This document shows, one piece after another, positions 49,884 to 58,973 of a stretch of DNA of 64,000 nt. Position 1 is the stretch's first letter. Every line of letters begins with the position of its first letter. Below the pieces are notes generated by a model, which was not told the origin of the DNA, made no database searches, and saw nothing but the letters and a program-made list of their open reading frames with translations. The position numbers and the translations under genes were made by a program. The DNA is from Rhodococcus sp. KRD197 (GTDB taxonomy: Bacteria > Actinomycetota > Actinomycetes > Mycobacteriales > Mycobacteriaceae): positions 779,895 through 843,894 of the forward strand of contig NZ_JABFAO010000004.1 of the NCBI RefSeq assembly GCF_017168235.1, in the 5' to 3' direction.

Positions 49884-51209
49884 GTGACCCGGTCTCGATT
49901 CTTCTCGGCGAGCCTGCTGTGCACGCTCCTCGTTTTCGCATCGGCGTGTAGCTCAGCGTCCCCGCCCAGCGAATCGTCGGGAGGGGACGGCTCCGACACT
50001 TCGACCACCACCGTCGTCAACCCCTACGAGCAGCAACGACGCGAGGGCGCCGAATCACTGCTCCGGCGTTGGTCGGAGGCAGTTCGAACCAACGACCAGG
50101 ACGCCATCGCGGATGTGATCGATCCGGCGGCCGCTCCCGGTTTCCTCGACTCGGAATTGCGCCGTGCCGAAAATCTCGCCGCTGTGCCGCTCGACCAGTG
50201 GGAATACGAAGTCGTGGACGAACCGGAGGTTCCCGTTCCGTCCGCTGTCGCAGGACCGCTCGACGCTGCCGACGTCTGGGCACCGTCGGTGATTCTCAAT
50301 TTCGCGGTCACCGGGCCCGACGCAGACCCCACTCGCCGACCGGTGTCACTGCTACTCGCGAAACGAGACGATGAATGGCGGATCGTCTCGGACACCGCTG
50401 TCGGTACGGATCGTCCGACGTGGCGCGGGCCTTGGGACTTCGGGCCGGTCAACGCAACATCCGTATCGACCAGGGGCGGCACGTCCGTTGTAGTAGGACC
50501 TCCCGAGCATGGAGTGCTGATCGACCGGCTGGTTCGTGAGCTGCCGGCCGCTGTCGACGCGGTGTCCGACTTCTACGGCTCGGACTGGTCGCAGACCGCA
50601 CTGATTTTTTCCTCGCGATCGCCCGAGGAATTCGCGGCCTCCGTCGGCGACGCACGAGCGGCCACCGACGTCGCGGCGGTCACGGTGTCCGACGCAATCG
50701 AACCGGATCGTCCGGTGTCGGGTCAACGGGTGGTGTTCGGTCCTGCCGCGCAGGACCTGCTCACCGAGTTCACGACCAGATCCGTTCTTCGGCACGAGCT
50801 GACGCACGTGGCAGCACGCGCGGACACTGTCGACGGGTCACCGACGTGGTTGCTCGAGGGGTTCGCCGACTTCTCGGGCTATCGCGGTTCCGGTGCCGAG
50901 TTCGCCGGACTTGCGCCGACGCTGAGTCGGGTCGTCGCCGCGGGTGGAGCGCCGACTGTGCTCCCGGAGGATTCGGACTTCACCGCGGGTGGGTTGCGGG
51001 CGACGCTGGCCTACGAGTCGGCGTGGTCGATCTGCGCCTTCGTGGTCGAGCAGTTCGGCGAGCAGGCATTGCTTGGGTTGTACGCGCAGCTCGCCACCGG
51101 TGCTAAGAATGCGACCGAAGTCGATGAGGCGCTGAGGGCAGCAACGGAGATGGGTACCCCGGAGTTCTTGCAGGCATGGGGGGCGTGGGTGCTGCAGCAG
51201 TCACGCTGA
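49884..51209 (+). CDS. Lipoprotein with HExxH metallopeptidase motif
   Basis: A 441-residue predicted lipoprotein of unknown function. It has a signal with lipobox ASAC (Cys22), a Ser/Thr-rich spacer, a domain with an NTF2-like feel (about 50-175), and a C-terminal region with H304-E-L-T-H308 and Glu325 in WLLEGFADF, the pattern of gluzincin zinc peptidases (peptidase MA-like). GTG start 9 bases after the NlpC/P60 stop, so the two may be cotranscribed. Peptidase activity is inferred from the motif only. Confidence 0.82.
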   Translation: MTRSRFFSASLLCTLLVFASACSSASPPSESSGGDGSDTSTTTVVNPYEQQRREGAESLLRRWSEAVRTNDQDAIADVIDPAAAPGFLDSELRRAENLAAVPLDQWEYEVVDEPEVPVPSAVAGPLDAADVWAPSVILNFAVTGPDADPTRRPVSLLLAKRDDEWRIVSDTAVGTDRPTWRGPWDFGPVNATSVSTRGGTSVVVGPPEHGVLIDRLVRELPAAVDAVSDFYGSDWSQTALIFSSRSPEEFAASVGDARAATDVAAVTVSDAIEPDRPVSGQRVVFGPAAQDLLTEFTTRSVLRHELTHVAARADTVDGSPTWLLEGFADFSGYRGSGAEFAGLAPTLSRVVAAGGAPTVLPEDSDFTAGGLRATLAYESAWSICAFVVEQFGEQALLGLYAQLATGAKNATEVDEALRAATEMGTPEFLQAWGAWVLQQSR

Positions 51210-51223
51210 CCTACGGTGGTGCA

Positions 51224-52348
51224 ATGCCACGGACACTGCTGGTGACGAACGATTTTCCGCCGCGGCCCGGTGGCATCCAGTCCTACCTGCACAGCTTTGC
51301 CTCGAGGTTCCCCGAAGACGAACTTGTCGTGTACGCGCCCCGCTGGCGTGGGGACAGTCACGTGAAGTTCGATGCGCGTCAGCCGTTCGAGGTTGTTCGG
51401 CACCCGACGACGTTGATGCTCCCGACTCCGTGTGTTGCCCGCCGCGCGTCGCAACTCGTCCAGTCTCACTCGTGCGAGAGCGTGTGGTTCGGCGCCGCAG
51501 CCCCGTTGGCGGTGATGGCGCCAACGCTCCGGCGTGCCGGTGCCGACACCGTCGTGGCCAGTACCCACGGCCACGAGGTGGGCTGGTCGATGATCCCTGG
51601 CGCACGATCGACGCTGCGCACCATCGGTAATTCCGTCGACACGGTTACCTACGTCAGCAAGTACACCCGCAGCCGATTCGCCTCGGCCTTCGGTCCCGAG
51701 GCGGCCCTCGAGCACGTGCCACCAGGCGTCGACACCGAACGATTCAAGCCCGATGCTGGTGCCCGCGCCGAGTTGAGGGCGCGGTACGGGCTGGGGGACA
51801 GACCGACCGTGCTGTGCCTGTCCAGGCTTGTTCCGCGCAAGGGGCAGGACGTGCTCATCCGGTCGCTCACCGGCATCCGCAAGAGAATCGACGGTGCCGT
51901 CCTCGTTATCGTCGGCGGCGGGCCCTACGAGAAGACGCTTCGCGAGCTCGCACGCAGATCGGGTGTCGAGGAACATGTGGTGTTCACCGGAACGGTGCCG
52001 TCGGCGGAACTCGCCGCGCACCACACCATTGCAGATGTCTTCGCGATGCCCAGCCGTACTCGAGGCGCGGGACTCGATGTTGAAGGGCTCGGGATCGTGT
52101 ACCTCGAGGCCAGCGCCTGTGGAGTGCCGGTGATCGCTGGAATGTCCGGTGGTGCACCGGAAACCGTGCTGCAGAACAAGACTGGCCTCGTCGTCGACGG
52201 GCGATCCGTCGAGCAGATCACCGAGGCGGTCGCAAACATCCTCGGTGACCGTGCGCTGGCCGCGTCGATGGGTATGGCAGGACGCCGGTGGGTACAGAGC
52301 AGCTGGCGCTGGGACGTTCTCGCGGAAAAGCTACGCCGGCTTCTGTAG
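51224..52348 (+). CDS. pimB: GDP-mannose-dependent phosphatidylinositol-monomannoside alpha-1,6-mannosyltransferase
   Basis: Adds the second mannose in phosphatidylinositol mannoside synthesis on the cytoplasmic membrane face. The 374-residue GT4 enzyme has the N-terminal FPPRPGGIQSYLHSF, the donor-site LSRLVPRKGQDVLIRSL, and the EX7E motif (EGLGIVYLE). The ATG at 51224 gives the conserved N-terminus (PRTLLVTNDFPP); the frame opens further upstream inside the previous gene. Positional match to M. tuberculosis Rv2188c (PimB'). Confidence 0.93.
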   Translation: MPRTLLVTNDFPPRPGGIQSYLHSFASRFPEDELVVYAPRWRGDSHVKFDARQPFEVVRHPTTLMLPTPCVARRASQLVQSHSCESVWFGAAAPLAVMAPTLRRAGADTVVASTHGHEVGWSMIPGARSTLRTIGNSVDTVTYVSKYTRSRFASAFGPEAALEHVPPGVDTERFKPDAGARAELRARYGLGDRPTVLCLSRLVPRKGQDVLIRSLTGIRKRIDGAVLVIVGGGPYEKTLRELARRSGVEEHVVFTGTVPSAELAAHHTIADVFAMPSRTRGAGLDVEGLGIVYLEASACGVPVIAGMSGGAPETVLQNKTGLVVDGRSVEQITEAVANILGDRALAASMGMAGRRWVQSSWRWDVLAEKLRRLL

Positions 52349-52361
52349 CAACTGGTGGCCG

Positions 52362-54170
52362 TCAGGCGTAGATCGCCTCGATGTCGTCCGCGTACGACTC
52401 GGTGATGACGTTTCTCTTCAATTTCATCGTCGGCGTCATCTCCCCGGACTCCTCAGTGAAGTCGTTCGGCAGAATTCGGTACTTCTTGATGGCCTCGGCG
52501 TGCGAGACGGACTTGTTCGCCGCCGCAACTGCGGAGTCGATTTCGGACATTAGATCGCCATCCTGCGCGAGGTCGGCGGCTGTGGCGTCGGCGGGCTTGC
52601 TGTGGGTGGCCTTCCACTTGGACAGAGCATCCGCATCGAGAGTCACCAGAGCTCCGATGAACGGCTTCTGATCTCCGACGACGATGGCTTGACTGATCAA
52701 CGAGTGCGCGCGGAGCTGATCTTCGAGACCGGCGGGTGAGACGTTCTTGCCCCCGGCGGTGACGATGATCTCCTTCTTTCGACCTGTGATGGTGATGTAC
52801 CCGTCCTCGTCGAGTGAACCCAGATCGCCGGTGCGGAACCAGCCGTCGGCGAGGGATTCTGCGGAGGCGTCGTCGTTGCGCCAGTATCCGGCGAACACCA
52901 CGGGACCGCGCATCTGGATCTCACCGTCGTCGGCGATTCGCACGGAGTTTCCCGGCAATGGACGGCCGACGCTGCCCACGCGTTGATTTCCGATGGTGTT
53001 GACCGCGAACGCGGCGCTGGTCTCCGTCAGGCCGTAGCCCTCGTAGATCGGGATACCGATTCCGCGATAGAAGTGTCCTAGCCGTGCCCCGAGCGGTGCG
53101 CCTCCGGAAATGGCGAGTTGGCATCGCCCGCCGAGCGCATTTCGAAGCTTTGCGTAGACGAGTCGATCGAAAAGTGCGTGCTTGATGCGCAGCGCCAAAC
53201 CTGCTCCCGCGCTGCTGTCCTTCGCTTCGCTCCACGCGATGGCAGTCTCGGCCGCGGCATCGAAGATTCTGCCTTTGCCGTCGGCGTGGGCCTTCAGTTT
53301 CGCGGTGTTGTAGACCTTCTCGAAGACTCGGGGGACCGACAGAATGAAGTCCGGTTGAAAGGTGCCGAAAGTCGGTACGAGATTCGGTATGTCGCTGGTA
53401 TGGCCGACGGTTGTGCCGGCGTCGAAGGCCGCGATGGTGACGGCTCGGGCGAGGACGTGCGCGAGCGGAAGGAACATCAGGGTTCGACTGCCCTCGTGGA
53501 GAAGCACTTTCAGCGATGTCTCGCGTATCCCATGGGATTCGGAGAGCAGATTGGCGTGTGTCAGCTGCACCCCTCTCGGCCGTCCCGTTGTTCCCGAGGT
53601 GTAGATCAGCGTTGCAGGATCAGTCGAACGCAGTGCGGAAGCTCGTGCTCGAACCTCGTCGTCGGAGATGTTGGAACCGAGCTCGGTCAACTCGCGTATC
53701 GCCCCGGATTCGCCGGTGCCGCCGTCGATTTGGAATGTGCGCTGGACTGAAGTGGAGGCCGTGACAACCTCCGCCGTCTGTGCGGCGTGCTCGACGGTCT
53801 CGATGACGAAAAGCACCGGCTCGGCATCGGAGAGAATCCACTCGACCTGGCCGGTCGAGGAGGTTTCATAGATGGGGACCGTGACTCCACCTGACGCCCA
53901 GATCGCGTAGTCGATAAGTGACCACTCGTAGCGAGTTGAGGACATCAGCGCGACACGGTCGCCCGGCTGTATGCCTGACGCGATCAGCCCCTTCGCGACG
54001 GCTGTCACCTCGGTCGCGAACGTCTCGGCAGTGACGTCGGACCAGGTGCCCTCGTGCAGGCGACGAAACGCGATCGATTTCGGTGCAGCGGATGCGCGCG
54101 TGAACACCGTGTCGACGGCCGACGCACCGTCTTCCACGACGAATCGGGCGGGCGATGTGAACTCACGCAC
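52362..54170 (-). CDS. Long-chain fatty acid-CoA/AMP ligase (FadD15-like)
   Basis: A 602-residue adenylate-forming enzyme activating long-chain fatty acids. Motifs are YTSGTTGRPRGVQLTH (P-loop), GYGLTETSAAF, GWFRTGDLG and ITGRKKEIIVTAGGKNVSP. Length and motifs match long-chain acyl-CoA synthetases, and the position matches fadD15 (Rv2187). GTG start at 54170. A palindrome CTACTCACGAGTAG lies 33 bases upstream and could be an operator. Confidence 0.93.
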   Translation of the reverse strand: MREFTSPARFVVEDGASAVDTVFTRASAAPKSIAFRRLHEGTWSDVTAETFATEVTAVAKGLIASGIQPGDRVALMSSTRYEWSLIDYAIWASGGVTVPIYETSSTGQVEWILSDAEPVLFVIETVEHAAQTAEVVTASTSVQRTFQIDGGTGESGAIRELTELGSNISDDEVRARASALRSTDPATLIYTSGTTGRPRGVQLTHANLLSESHGIRETSLKVLLHEGSRTLMFLPLAHVLARAVTIAAFDAGTTVGHTSDIPNLVPTFGTFQPDFILSVPRVFEKVYNTAKLKAHADGKGRIFDAAAETAIAWSEAKDSSAGAGLALRIKHALFDRLVYAKLRNALGGRCQLAISGGAPLGARLGHFYRGIGIPIYEGYGLTETSAAFAVNTIGNQRVGSVGRPLPGNSVRIADDGEIQMRGPVVFAGYWRNDDASAESLADGWFRTGDLGSLDEDGYITITGRKKEIIVTAGGKNVSPAGLEDQLRAHSLISQAIVVGDQKPFIGALVTLDADALSKWKATHSKPADATAADLAQDGDLMSEIDSAVAAANKSVSHAEAIKKYRILPNDFTEESGEMTPTMKLKRNVITESYADDIEAIYA

Positions 54171-54202
54171 GGGTGACCTCCAGGAAAGAAATACAGTTAG
54201 CT

Positions 54203-54216
54203 CTACTCACGAGTAG
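54203..54216. promoter_or_regulatory. Operator-like palindrome upstream of the fadD15-like gene
   Basis: CTACTCACGAGTAG: six-base arms around AC, 32 bases before the GTG start and 88 bases before the divergent SRPBCC gene. Its form suits a dimeric repressor such as a TetR-family fatty-acid regulator, but no such gene is adjacent. Confidence 0.4.
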
Positions 54217-54304
54217 CTCGGAGGTCTCACTGTAGAACCCGGCTGCGCGAGGCGAACGACTGCCTCGTGTGTGTCGAGTTTCGGTGATATGTGAAGCTCA
54301 CAGG

Positions 54305-54694
54305 GTGAGCAGTGTGCAGGTTGCCGATCAGACCTTCGTTGCGGCCCCAGGATCGGTGGTGGCCGAAGCGCTGGCTCGACCGGACAGTTGGCGCGCCTGG
54401 TGGCCCGATCTGAGGGTGCGCGTCACCGACGATCGCGGCGACAAGGGCATCAGGTGGGCCGTCGACGGTGCACTCGAGGGCACAATGGAGGTGTGGCTCG
54501 AACCCATACCGGCCCTCGACGGTGTGATCGTGCACTACTTTCTTCATGCGGAGCCGGCATCGGGGCAGGCACGCGATCTCGCTGACGAGAATCGTCGACG
54601 CAGGACTGCAGGTAAGGCGATGGCATTCGAGATCAAGCGACACTTGGAATCGGGGCGGGCTGCCGGGGAGCGACCCGGACATGCGTCGACCTGA
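54305..54694 (+). CDS. SRPBCC (START-like) family protein, first copy
   Basis: A 129-residue protein with a helix-grip fold pattern: opening strand VQVADQTFVAAPGSVVAEALARPDSWRAWWPDLRV, then alternating strands (IRWAVDGALEGTMEVWLEP) and a long C-terminal helix. Such proteins bind hydrophobic ligands. The GTG at 54305 is favoured over the upstream frame. The equivalent M. tuberculosis order is Rv2186c-Rv2185c-Rv2184c-Rv2183c, the same as here. Confidence 0.8.
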   Translation: MSSVQVADQTFVAAPGSVVAEALARPDSWRAWWPDLRVRVTDDRGDKGIRWAVDGALEGTMEVWLEPIPALDGVIVHYFLHAEPASGQARDLADENRRRRTAGKAMAFEIKRHLESGRAAGERPGHAST

Positions 54695-54855
54695 GTGCCA
54701 CTGTGGGGTGGGTGGAGTTTTCGGCCCGTTCGTGTCCACCTCCGTTGTGTGTCCACCTGCCATCGTGTGAGATGAATGACGTCGCGCTACCGATGCGTGA
54801 ACCGGTTTCGTGACCGCGGGCCCGGACAAGAAGAGAAGGGACACCGAGTAACAGC

Positions 54856-55293
54856 ATGGCCGAGAAGACTCAGAGGTCGATCACGATCGATGCACCGTCC
54901 GCGCAGGTCATGGACGTGATCGCCGATTTCGATGCCTATCCGTCCTGGGTTTCGGCCGCGAAGTCGGTGGAAGTGTTGGCCACGGGTCCCGACGGCCGTG
55001 CCGACCGTGTCAAATTCGTGCTGGATGCGGGGATGGTCAAGGACACCTACGAACTCAGCTACCGGTGGGCACCGGACGGCAAGTCCGTGTCCTGGGAGCT
55101 GGTGTCGGGCGAGATGCAGAAATCCCAGGCCGGTTCGTACACGCTGGCCGACAACGTCGACGGCGGCACAGAGGTCACCTATCAGCTGACCGTCGACCTC
55201 AATATCCCCATGATCGGACTGTTCAAACGCAAGGCCGAGAAGGTCATCACCGATACTGCGCTGAAGGAACTGAAGAAGCGGGTCGAAGGCTGA
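54856..55293 (+). CDS. SRPBCC family protein (TB16.3-like)
   Basis: A 145-residue START-like/polyketide cyclase-type protein, matching Rv2185c (TB16.3) in position and length: residues 5-30 SITIDAPSAQVMDVIADFDAYPSW, central strands (RVKFVLDAGMVKDTYELSYRW) and a basic C-terminal helix. It probably binds a lipid or hydrophobic ligand; the ligand is unknown. ATG start. Its TGA overlaps the next gene's proposed CTG start. Confidence 0.87.
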   Translation: MAEKTQRSITIDAPSAQVMDVIADFDAYPSWVSAAKSVEVLATGPDGRADRVKFVLDAGMVKDTYELSYRWAPDGKSVSWELVSGEMQKSQAGSYTLADNVDGGTEVTYQLTVDLNIPMIGLFKRKAEKVITDTALKELKKRVEG

Positions 55294-56555
55294 AAGACTC
55301 TCGCTCCGATGTCCGTACCGCTCTTCGTCTGTTCGTTGGGAAGGGTGGATCCGGCAAGACGACGCTGGCTGCTGCGGCGGCGGTGAAACATGCCCGCTCG
55401 GGCTCGCGCGCCCTCGTGGTCTCACTCGATCAGGCGCATTCCCTGGCCGATGTCCTGGGGTCGGTCACGCGATACTCCGCCGGTGACGTGGTTTCGGTCG
55501 AGCCGGGACTCGATGCCCTCGAGCTCGACACCCTCGCATTGGTCGAGGCGCGGTACCGCGCGCTCGGTGCGTTGCTTGCAGTGTCCGGCGCCGGTCACGA
55601 GCACGGCGTCAGATTCGGCGCAGTCGAGCCCGAGGAGATCGTGGGGGCACCGGGGGTGCAGGAGCTGCTCGGTCTGCAGCGCATTGCCGAACTCGTCGAG
55701 CAAGGCACGTGGGACACAGTTTTCGTCGATCTCCCCGCGACTGCCGATGCGCTCCGAACACTGCGGATGCCGGACCTGGTGGGCAGCTATCTCGAGCGGC
55801 TGTGGCCCCAGCACGATCGGATCGTTGCAGGCACAGGATCCGATCCGCGTTTGACAGTCGTCGTTGCGCTGGTGGAGCGGGTGGTAGCCGATGCCGACAT
55901 CGTCCGTGGCCTGCTGTTCGACCACTCCCGAACCTCGGTAACGATCGTGCTCACACCTGATTCGGTGGCACTCGCGGAGACCCGACGGACCCTGTCCGCG
56001 GCGGCGCTGACCGGGCTGCCCGTCGACACAGTCATGGTCAATCGGGTGTTGCCGAACTTGAATTCGGCGTCGACGACTCTGATCGGCACGCACGCGGCCG
56101 TGTTCTGGTTCGAAGGGTGGCGTTCGGCTCAGCAACATGTGCTCACGGAGATCGAGTCCGTCGCCCGAGGGTACGAGCTGGTGGTGATCGAACTCACTCC
56201 GGGTGAACCGGTAGGGTTGGCCTCTCTCGGTAGTCTCGCGTTTCGGGGAGGTGCGGCGGATGCGCTCGATCGCTCCGTCGACGACGCTGCGAGCGGTGCC
56301 GAACCGGTGGTTGCGCGCGCCTCGGGCTCGGGTTTGGAATCGATTTACACGATGACGATGGTGCTGCCCGTCGTCGACCCGACGACGCTGAATCTCGGCC
56401 GAGTGGAGGATGACGTCATCATCGGCGCCGACGGAACCAGACATCGTGTCCGTCTGGCCTCTGTGCTGCGCCGGTGCACCGTGATCGGCGCCGAGTACGA
56501 AAGCGGCATGCTCACGATCCGCTTCCGACCGGACCCGTCTCTATGGCCGGCGTGA
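55290..56555 (+). CDS. ArsA/Get3-like ATPase, probably starting at CTG
   Basis: A 421-residue P-loop ATPase with a deviant Walker A (FVGKGGSGKTTLAAA) near residue 15 and switch-like VFVDLPATADALRTL, as in the ArsA/Get3 anion-transporting ATPase family (Rv2184c position). No ATG, GTG or TTG is available between the previous gene's coding end and the P-loop in this frame. The CTG at 55290 forms a CTGA overlap with the preceding stop, parallel to the ATGA/GTGA overlaps elsewhere, and is therefore proposed. There is no arsenic operon context; lipid or membrane-protein targeting with its SRPBCC neighbours is a guess. Confidence 0.8.
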   Translation: MKDSRSDVRTALRLFVGKGGSGKTTLAAAAAVKHARSGSRALVVSLDQAHSLADVLGSVTRYSAGDVVSVEPGLDALELDTLALVEARYRALGALLAVSGAGHEHGVRFGAVEPEEIVGAPGVQELLGLQRIAELVEQGTWDTVFVDLPATADALRTLRMPDLVGSYLERLWPQHDRIVAGTGSDPRLTVVVALVERVVADADIVRGLLFDHSRTSVTIVLTPDSVALAETRRTLSAAALTGLPVDTVMVNRVLPNLNSASTTLIGTHAAVFWFEGWRSAQQHVLTEIESVARGYELVVIELTPGEPVGLASLGSLAFRGGAADALDRSVDDAASGAEPVVARASGSGLESIYTMTMVLPVVDPTTLNLGRVEDDVIIGADGTRHRVRLASVLRRCTVIGAEYESGMLTIRFRPDPSLWPA

Positions 56556-56569
56556 GGGGCGGACTCTAG

Positions 56570-56995
56570 GTGGACAACCAACACTCCGACGTCGCGGCCG
56601 AGCTCTGGTCGCTCGCCGAGACCGTTCTGACGCGGCTGGAGCCGCTGTTGCGTCAGGCTGTTCAAGAGCAGAGCGAGCGCCCTCGGCAGGGATGCAGTTG
56701 GTGTCCGGTTTGCGCACTGGCAGCCCTGCTGAGGGGTGAGCAGCACGACCTGCTCACCCTGGTCACCTCAGAAGGTGCATCTGTCATCGCGTTGATCCGC
56801 CAGATCGTCGCTGAGCATGTGGACCCGGCGAGTCAGCCGTCCGCAGCGCAGAGCGAGGATCGGCCCGATGGCTCAACTCGTGCCGAAGAGCCGACTGTCG
56901 CACGCGAGCCGGAGGAGTCGATGATTCGACGTCCAGCATTCGAACCGATTACCGTAACCGTGAAAGATTCGACCAAGTCGGATTCCCAAGACTGA
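56570..56995 (+). CDS. Conserved hypothetical protein with CxxCxxC motif
   Basis: A 141-residue actinobacterial protein. It has an N-terminal helical region with Cys42, Cys45 and Cys48 (GCSWCPVCALAALLRGE), which could bind a metal or cluster, and a disordered acidic Ser/Pro/Glu-rich second half. GTG start 14 bases after the ATPase gene, so they form one operon (Rv2183c position). Function unknown. Confidence 0.78.
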   Translation: MDNQHSDVAAELWSLAETVLTRLEPLLRQAVQEQSERPRQGCSWCPVCALAALLRGEQHDLLTLVTSEGASVIALIRQIVAEHVDPASQPSAAQSEDRPDGSTRAEEPTVAREPEESMIRRPAFEPITVTVKDSTKSDSQD

Positions 56996-57075
56996 GCACA
57001 GTCCACTCGCCCGATTCTGCGATCGGTCGGGAGAAGTTCGTACGCCGTTCGGGGGGCGGCCGAGGAAGGTCGGAA

Positions 57076-58062
57076 ATGAAGCGTTATCGGGAGTCCCTGA
57101 CGATCGGCATCGACGTCGGGGGAACAAGTCTCCGCGCTTCGGTCGTCGATGCCTCGGGCCACGTCATCGATTCGACGCAGTCGCCGACTCCGCACTCCGC
57201 GAAAGCACTCGAACAGGGTCTCGACCGCGTTGTGTACGAGCTCTCTGCGCGGCACCCCGTCGACGCGGTCGGGTTGGCCGTTGCGGGCTTCATCGACTCG
57301 GATCGAACTTCGGTGCGATTCGCACCACACCTGCCCTGGGTCGACACCCCGGTTGCGCGTCAGATGAGCGAGCGAATCGGCCTTCCTGTGCTTCTCGAGC
57401 ACGACGCCAACTCTGCTGCCTGGGCGGAATATCGGTTCGGCGCCGCTTCGGACGGCCGAAACGTGGTGATGGTCGCGATCGGCACAGGCATCGGTGCCGC
57501 ACTGTTGATCGACGGGCGCATCTATCGTGGAAGTTATGGTGTTGCACCGGAACTGGGGCATATCCAGGTTGTCCAGGACGGCCGATCCTGCCCGTGCGGT
57601 AAGCGAGGCTGCTGGGAACGCTACTGCAGCGGAACGGCTCTCGTTGATACAGCCGTCGAGTTGCTCGCGGCAGATCGGGGATCGTCGACGATCTTGGCGC
57701 GCGAGGTGTTCCTCGACCCGGGCTCGCTCACCGGCCGACGCATCGCCTCTGCGGCGCAGGACGGCGACGAGATCGGCCGCCGAACCATGGAGGATTTCGC
57801 GCGTTGGCTAGGCATGGGACTCGCTATGGTGAGCGACGTATACGACCCCGATCTGATAGTCATCGCGGGAGGGGTGGCGACGTCGTCGAGCCAGTTCTTG
57901 GCCGAGGCGCGTGAGCATTACTCGCGCCTGTCCACCGGCGCCGGACACCGACCGCTCGCGCGCATACGGAGCACCCAACTGGGTGAGGCCGCTGGAATGA
58001 TCGGCGCCGCGGATCTTGCACGGGCCGAGTTCTCCACACCTGCTGGCGGACGTAGGATGTGA
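57076..58062 (+). CDS. ROK-family sugar kinase (probable glucokinase)
   Basis: A 328-residue ROK protein without a DNA-binding domain, so an enzyme rather than a repressor. It has the ATP-binding LTIGIDVGGTSLRASVVD, catalytic Asp in LLEHDANSAAWAEYRFG, GTGIGAALLIDGRIYRG, and the zinc motif CPCGKRGCWERYCSG. Glucose is the usual substrate, though mannose or N-acetyl sugars are possible. ATG at 57076, 80 bases after the previous gene. Confidence 0.88.
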   Translation: MKRYRESLTIGIDVGGTSLRASVVDASGHVIDSTQSPTPHSAKALEQGLDRVVYELSARHPVDAVGLAVAGFIDSDRTSVRFAPHLPWVDTPVARQMSERIGLPVLLEHDANSAAWAEYRFGAASDGRNVVMVAIGTGIGAALLIDGRIYRGSYGVAPELGHIQVVQDGRSCPCGKRGCWERYCSGTALVDTAVELLAADRGSSTILAREVFLDPGSLTGRRIASAAQDGDEIGRRTMEDFARWLGMGLAMVSDVYDPDLIVIAGGVATSSSQFLAEAREHYSRLSTGAGHRPLARIRSTQLGEAAGMIGAADLARAEFSTPAGGRRM

Positions 58063-58165
58063 TGTTTGCCGCCACTTCGCAGTTCCTGTGGCTGGGGTCA
58101 TAAACGGTAGGTACAGTTTCTTTTGGTTCCTCGCATCGGGAACGTTCGAATCCAGGAAGGGCGCC

Positions 58166-58924
58166 ATGTGGTACTGGCTGTTCAAGTACGTCCTCATCGG
58201 CCCGATCTTGGCCGCACTCGGTCGGCCGACAATCGAAGGTCTGGAGAACGTCCCGGCCCGCGGACCGATGATCCTGGCCAGTAACCATCAGGCGGTTCTG
58301 GACTCGTTCTATCTGCCGCTCAAAGTGAAGCGGCGTATCACTTTCCTTGCGAAGAGCGAGTACTTCACCGGCTCAGGCCTCAAGGGTGCGTTCCAGAAAT
58401 GGTTCTTCACCGCGGTCGGTCAAGTTCCCATCGACAGGACCGGTGCCGACGCCGCCCAGGATGCACTCAACGCAGGCAAGCGTGTGATCGAGTCGGGCAA
58501 GTTGCTCGGCATCTATCCCGAGGGCACCCGTTCGCCGGACGGTCGGCTGTACAAGGGCAAGACCGGCATGGCCCGGTTGGCGCTTCAGACCGGCGTTCAG
58601 GTTGTTCCCGTCGCAATGATCGGTACCGACAAGATGAACCCGATCGGATCAAAGGTGTGGCGGCCCACCAAGATCACCATCAAGATCGGTAAGCCGATCG
58701 ATTTCTCGAGGTTCGAAGGACTCGCGGGCAACAGGTTCGTAGAGCGCGCTGTCACCGACGAGGTGATGTACGAGTTGATGCTGCTGTCCGGTCAGGAATA
58801 TGTGGATGTGTACGCCGCTTCGCTGAAGAAGGCGGCTGACAAGCCTGTGCTCGATGCCGAGTCATCCGGCGCGAGAAGCTCTTCCGTCGATCCTGAGCGG
58901 CTACCGAACACCAAGGCGAGCTGA
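58166..58924 (+). CDS. plsC: 1-acyl-sn-glycerol-3-phosphate acyltransferase
   Basis: A membrane-associated acyltransferase that makes phosphatidic acid. The 252 residues contain the acyl-acceptor motif NHQAVLDSFYLP (HxxxxD form HQAVLD), the glycerophosphate-binding YPEGTRSPDGRLYKGKTG and VVPVAMIGTDKMNP, with an N-terminal hydrophobic helix. The ATG at 58166 has AGGAAGG 5 bases upstream. The open frame extends back into the ROK gene. Rv2182c position. Confidence 0.92.
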   Translation: MWYWLFKYVLIGPILAALGRPTIEGLENVPARGPMILASNHQAVLDSFYLPLKVKRRITFLAKSEYFTGSGLKGAFQKWFFTAVGQVPIDRTGADAAQDALNAGKRVIESGKLLGIYPEGTRSPDGRLYKGKTGMARLALQTGVQVVPVAMIGTDKMNPIGSKVWRPTKITIKIGKPIDFSRFEGLAGNRFVERAVTDEVMYELMLLSGQEYVDVYAASLKKAADKPVLDAESSGARSSSVDPERLPNTKAS

Positions 58925-58973
58925 CCGCGAGGAGCTCTTCCGGCCCGTCGGTCGCTCAGAAGTTCGACCCCGC

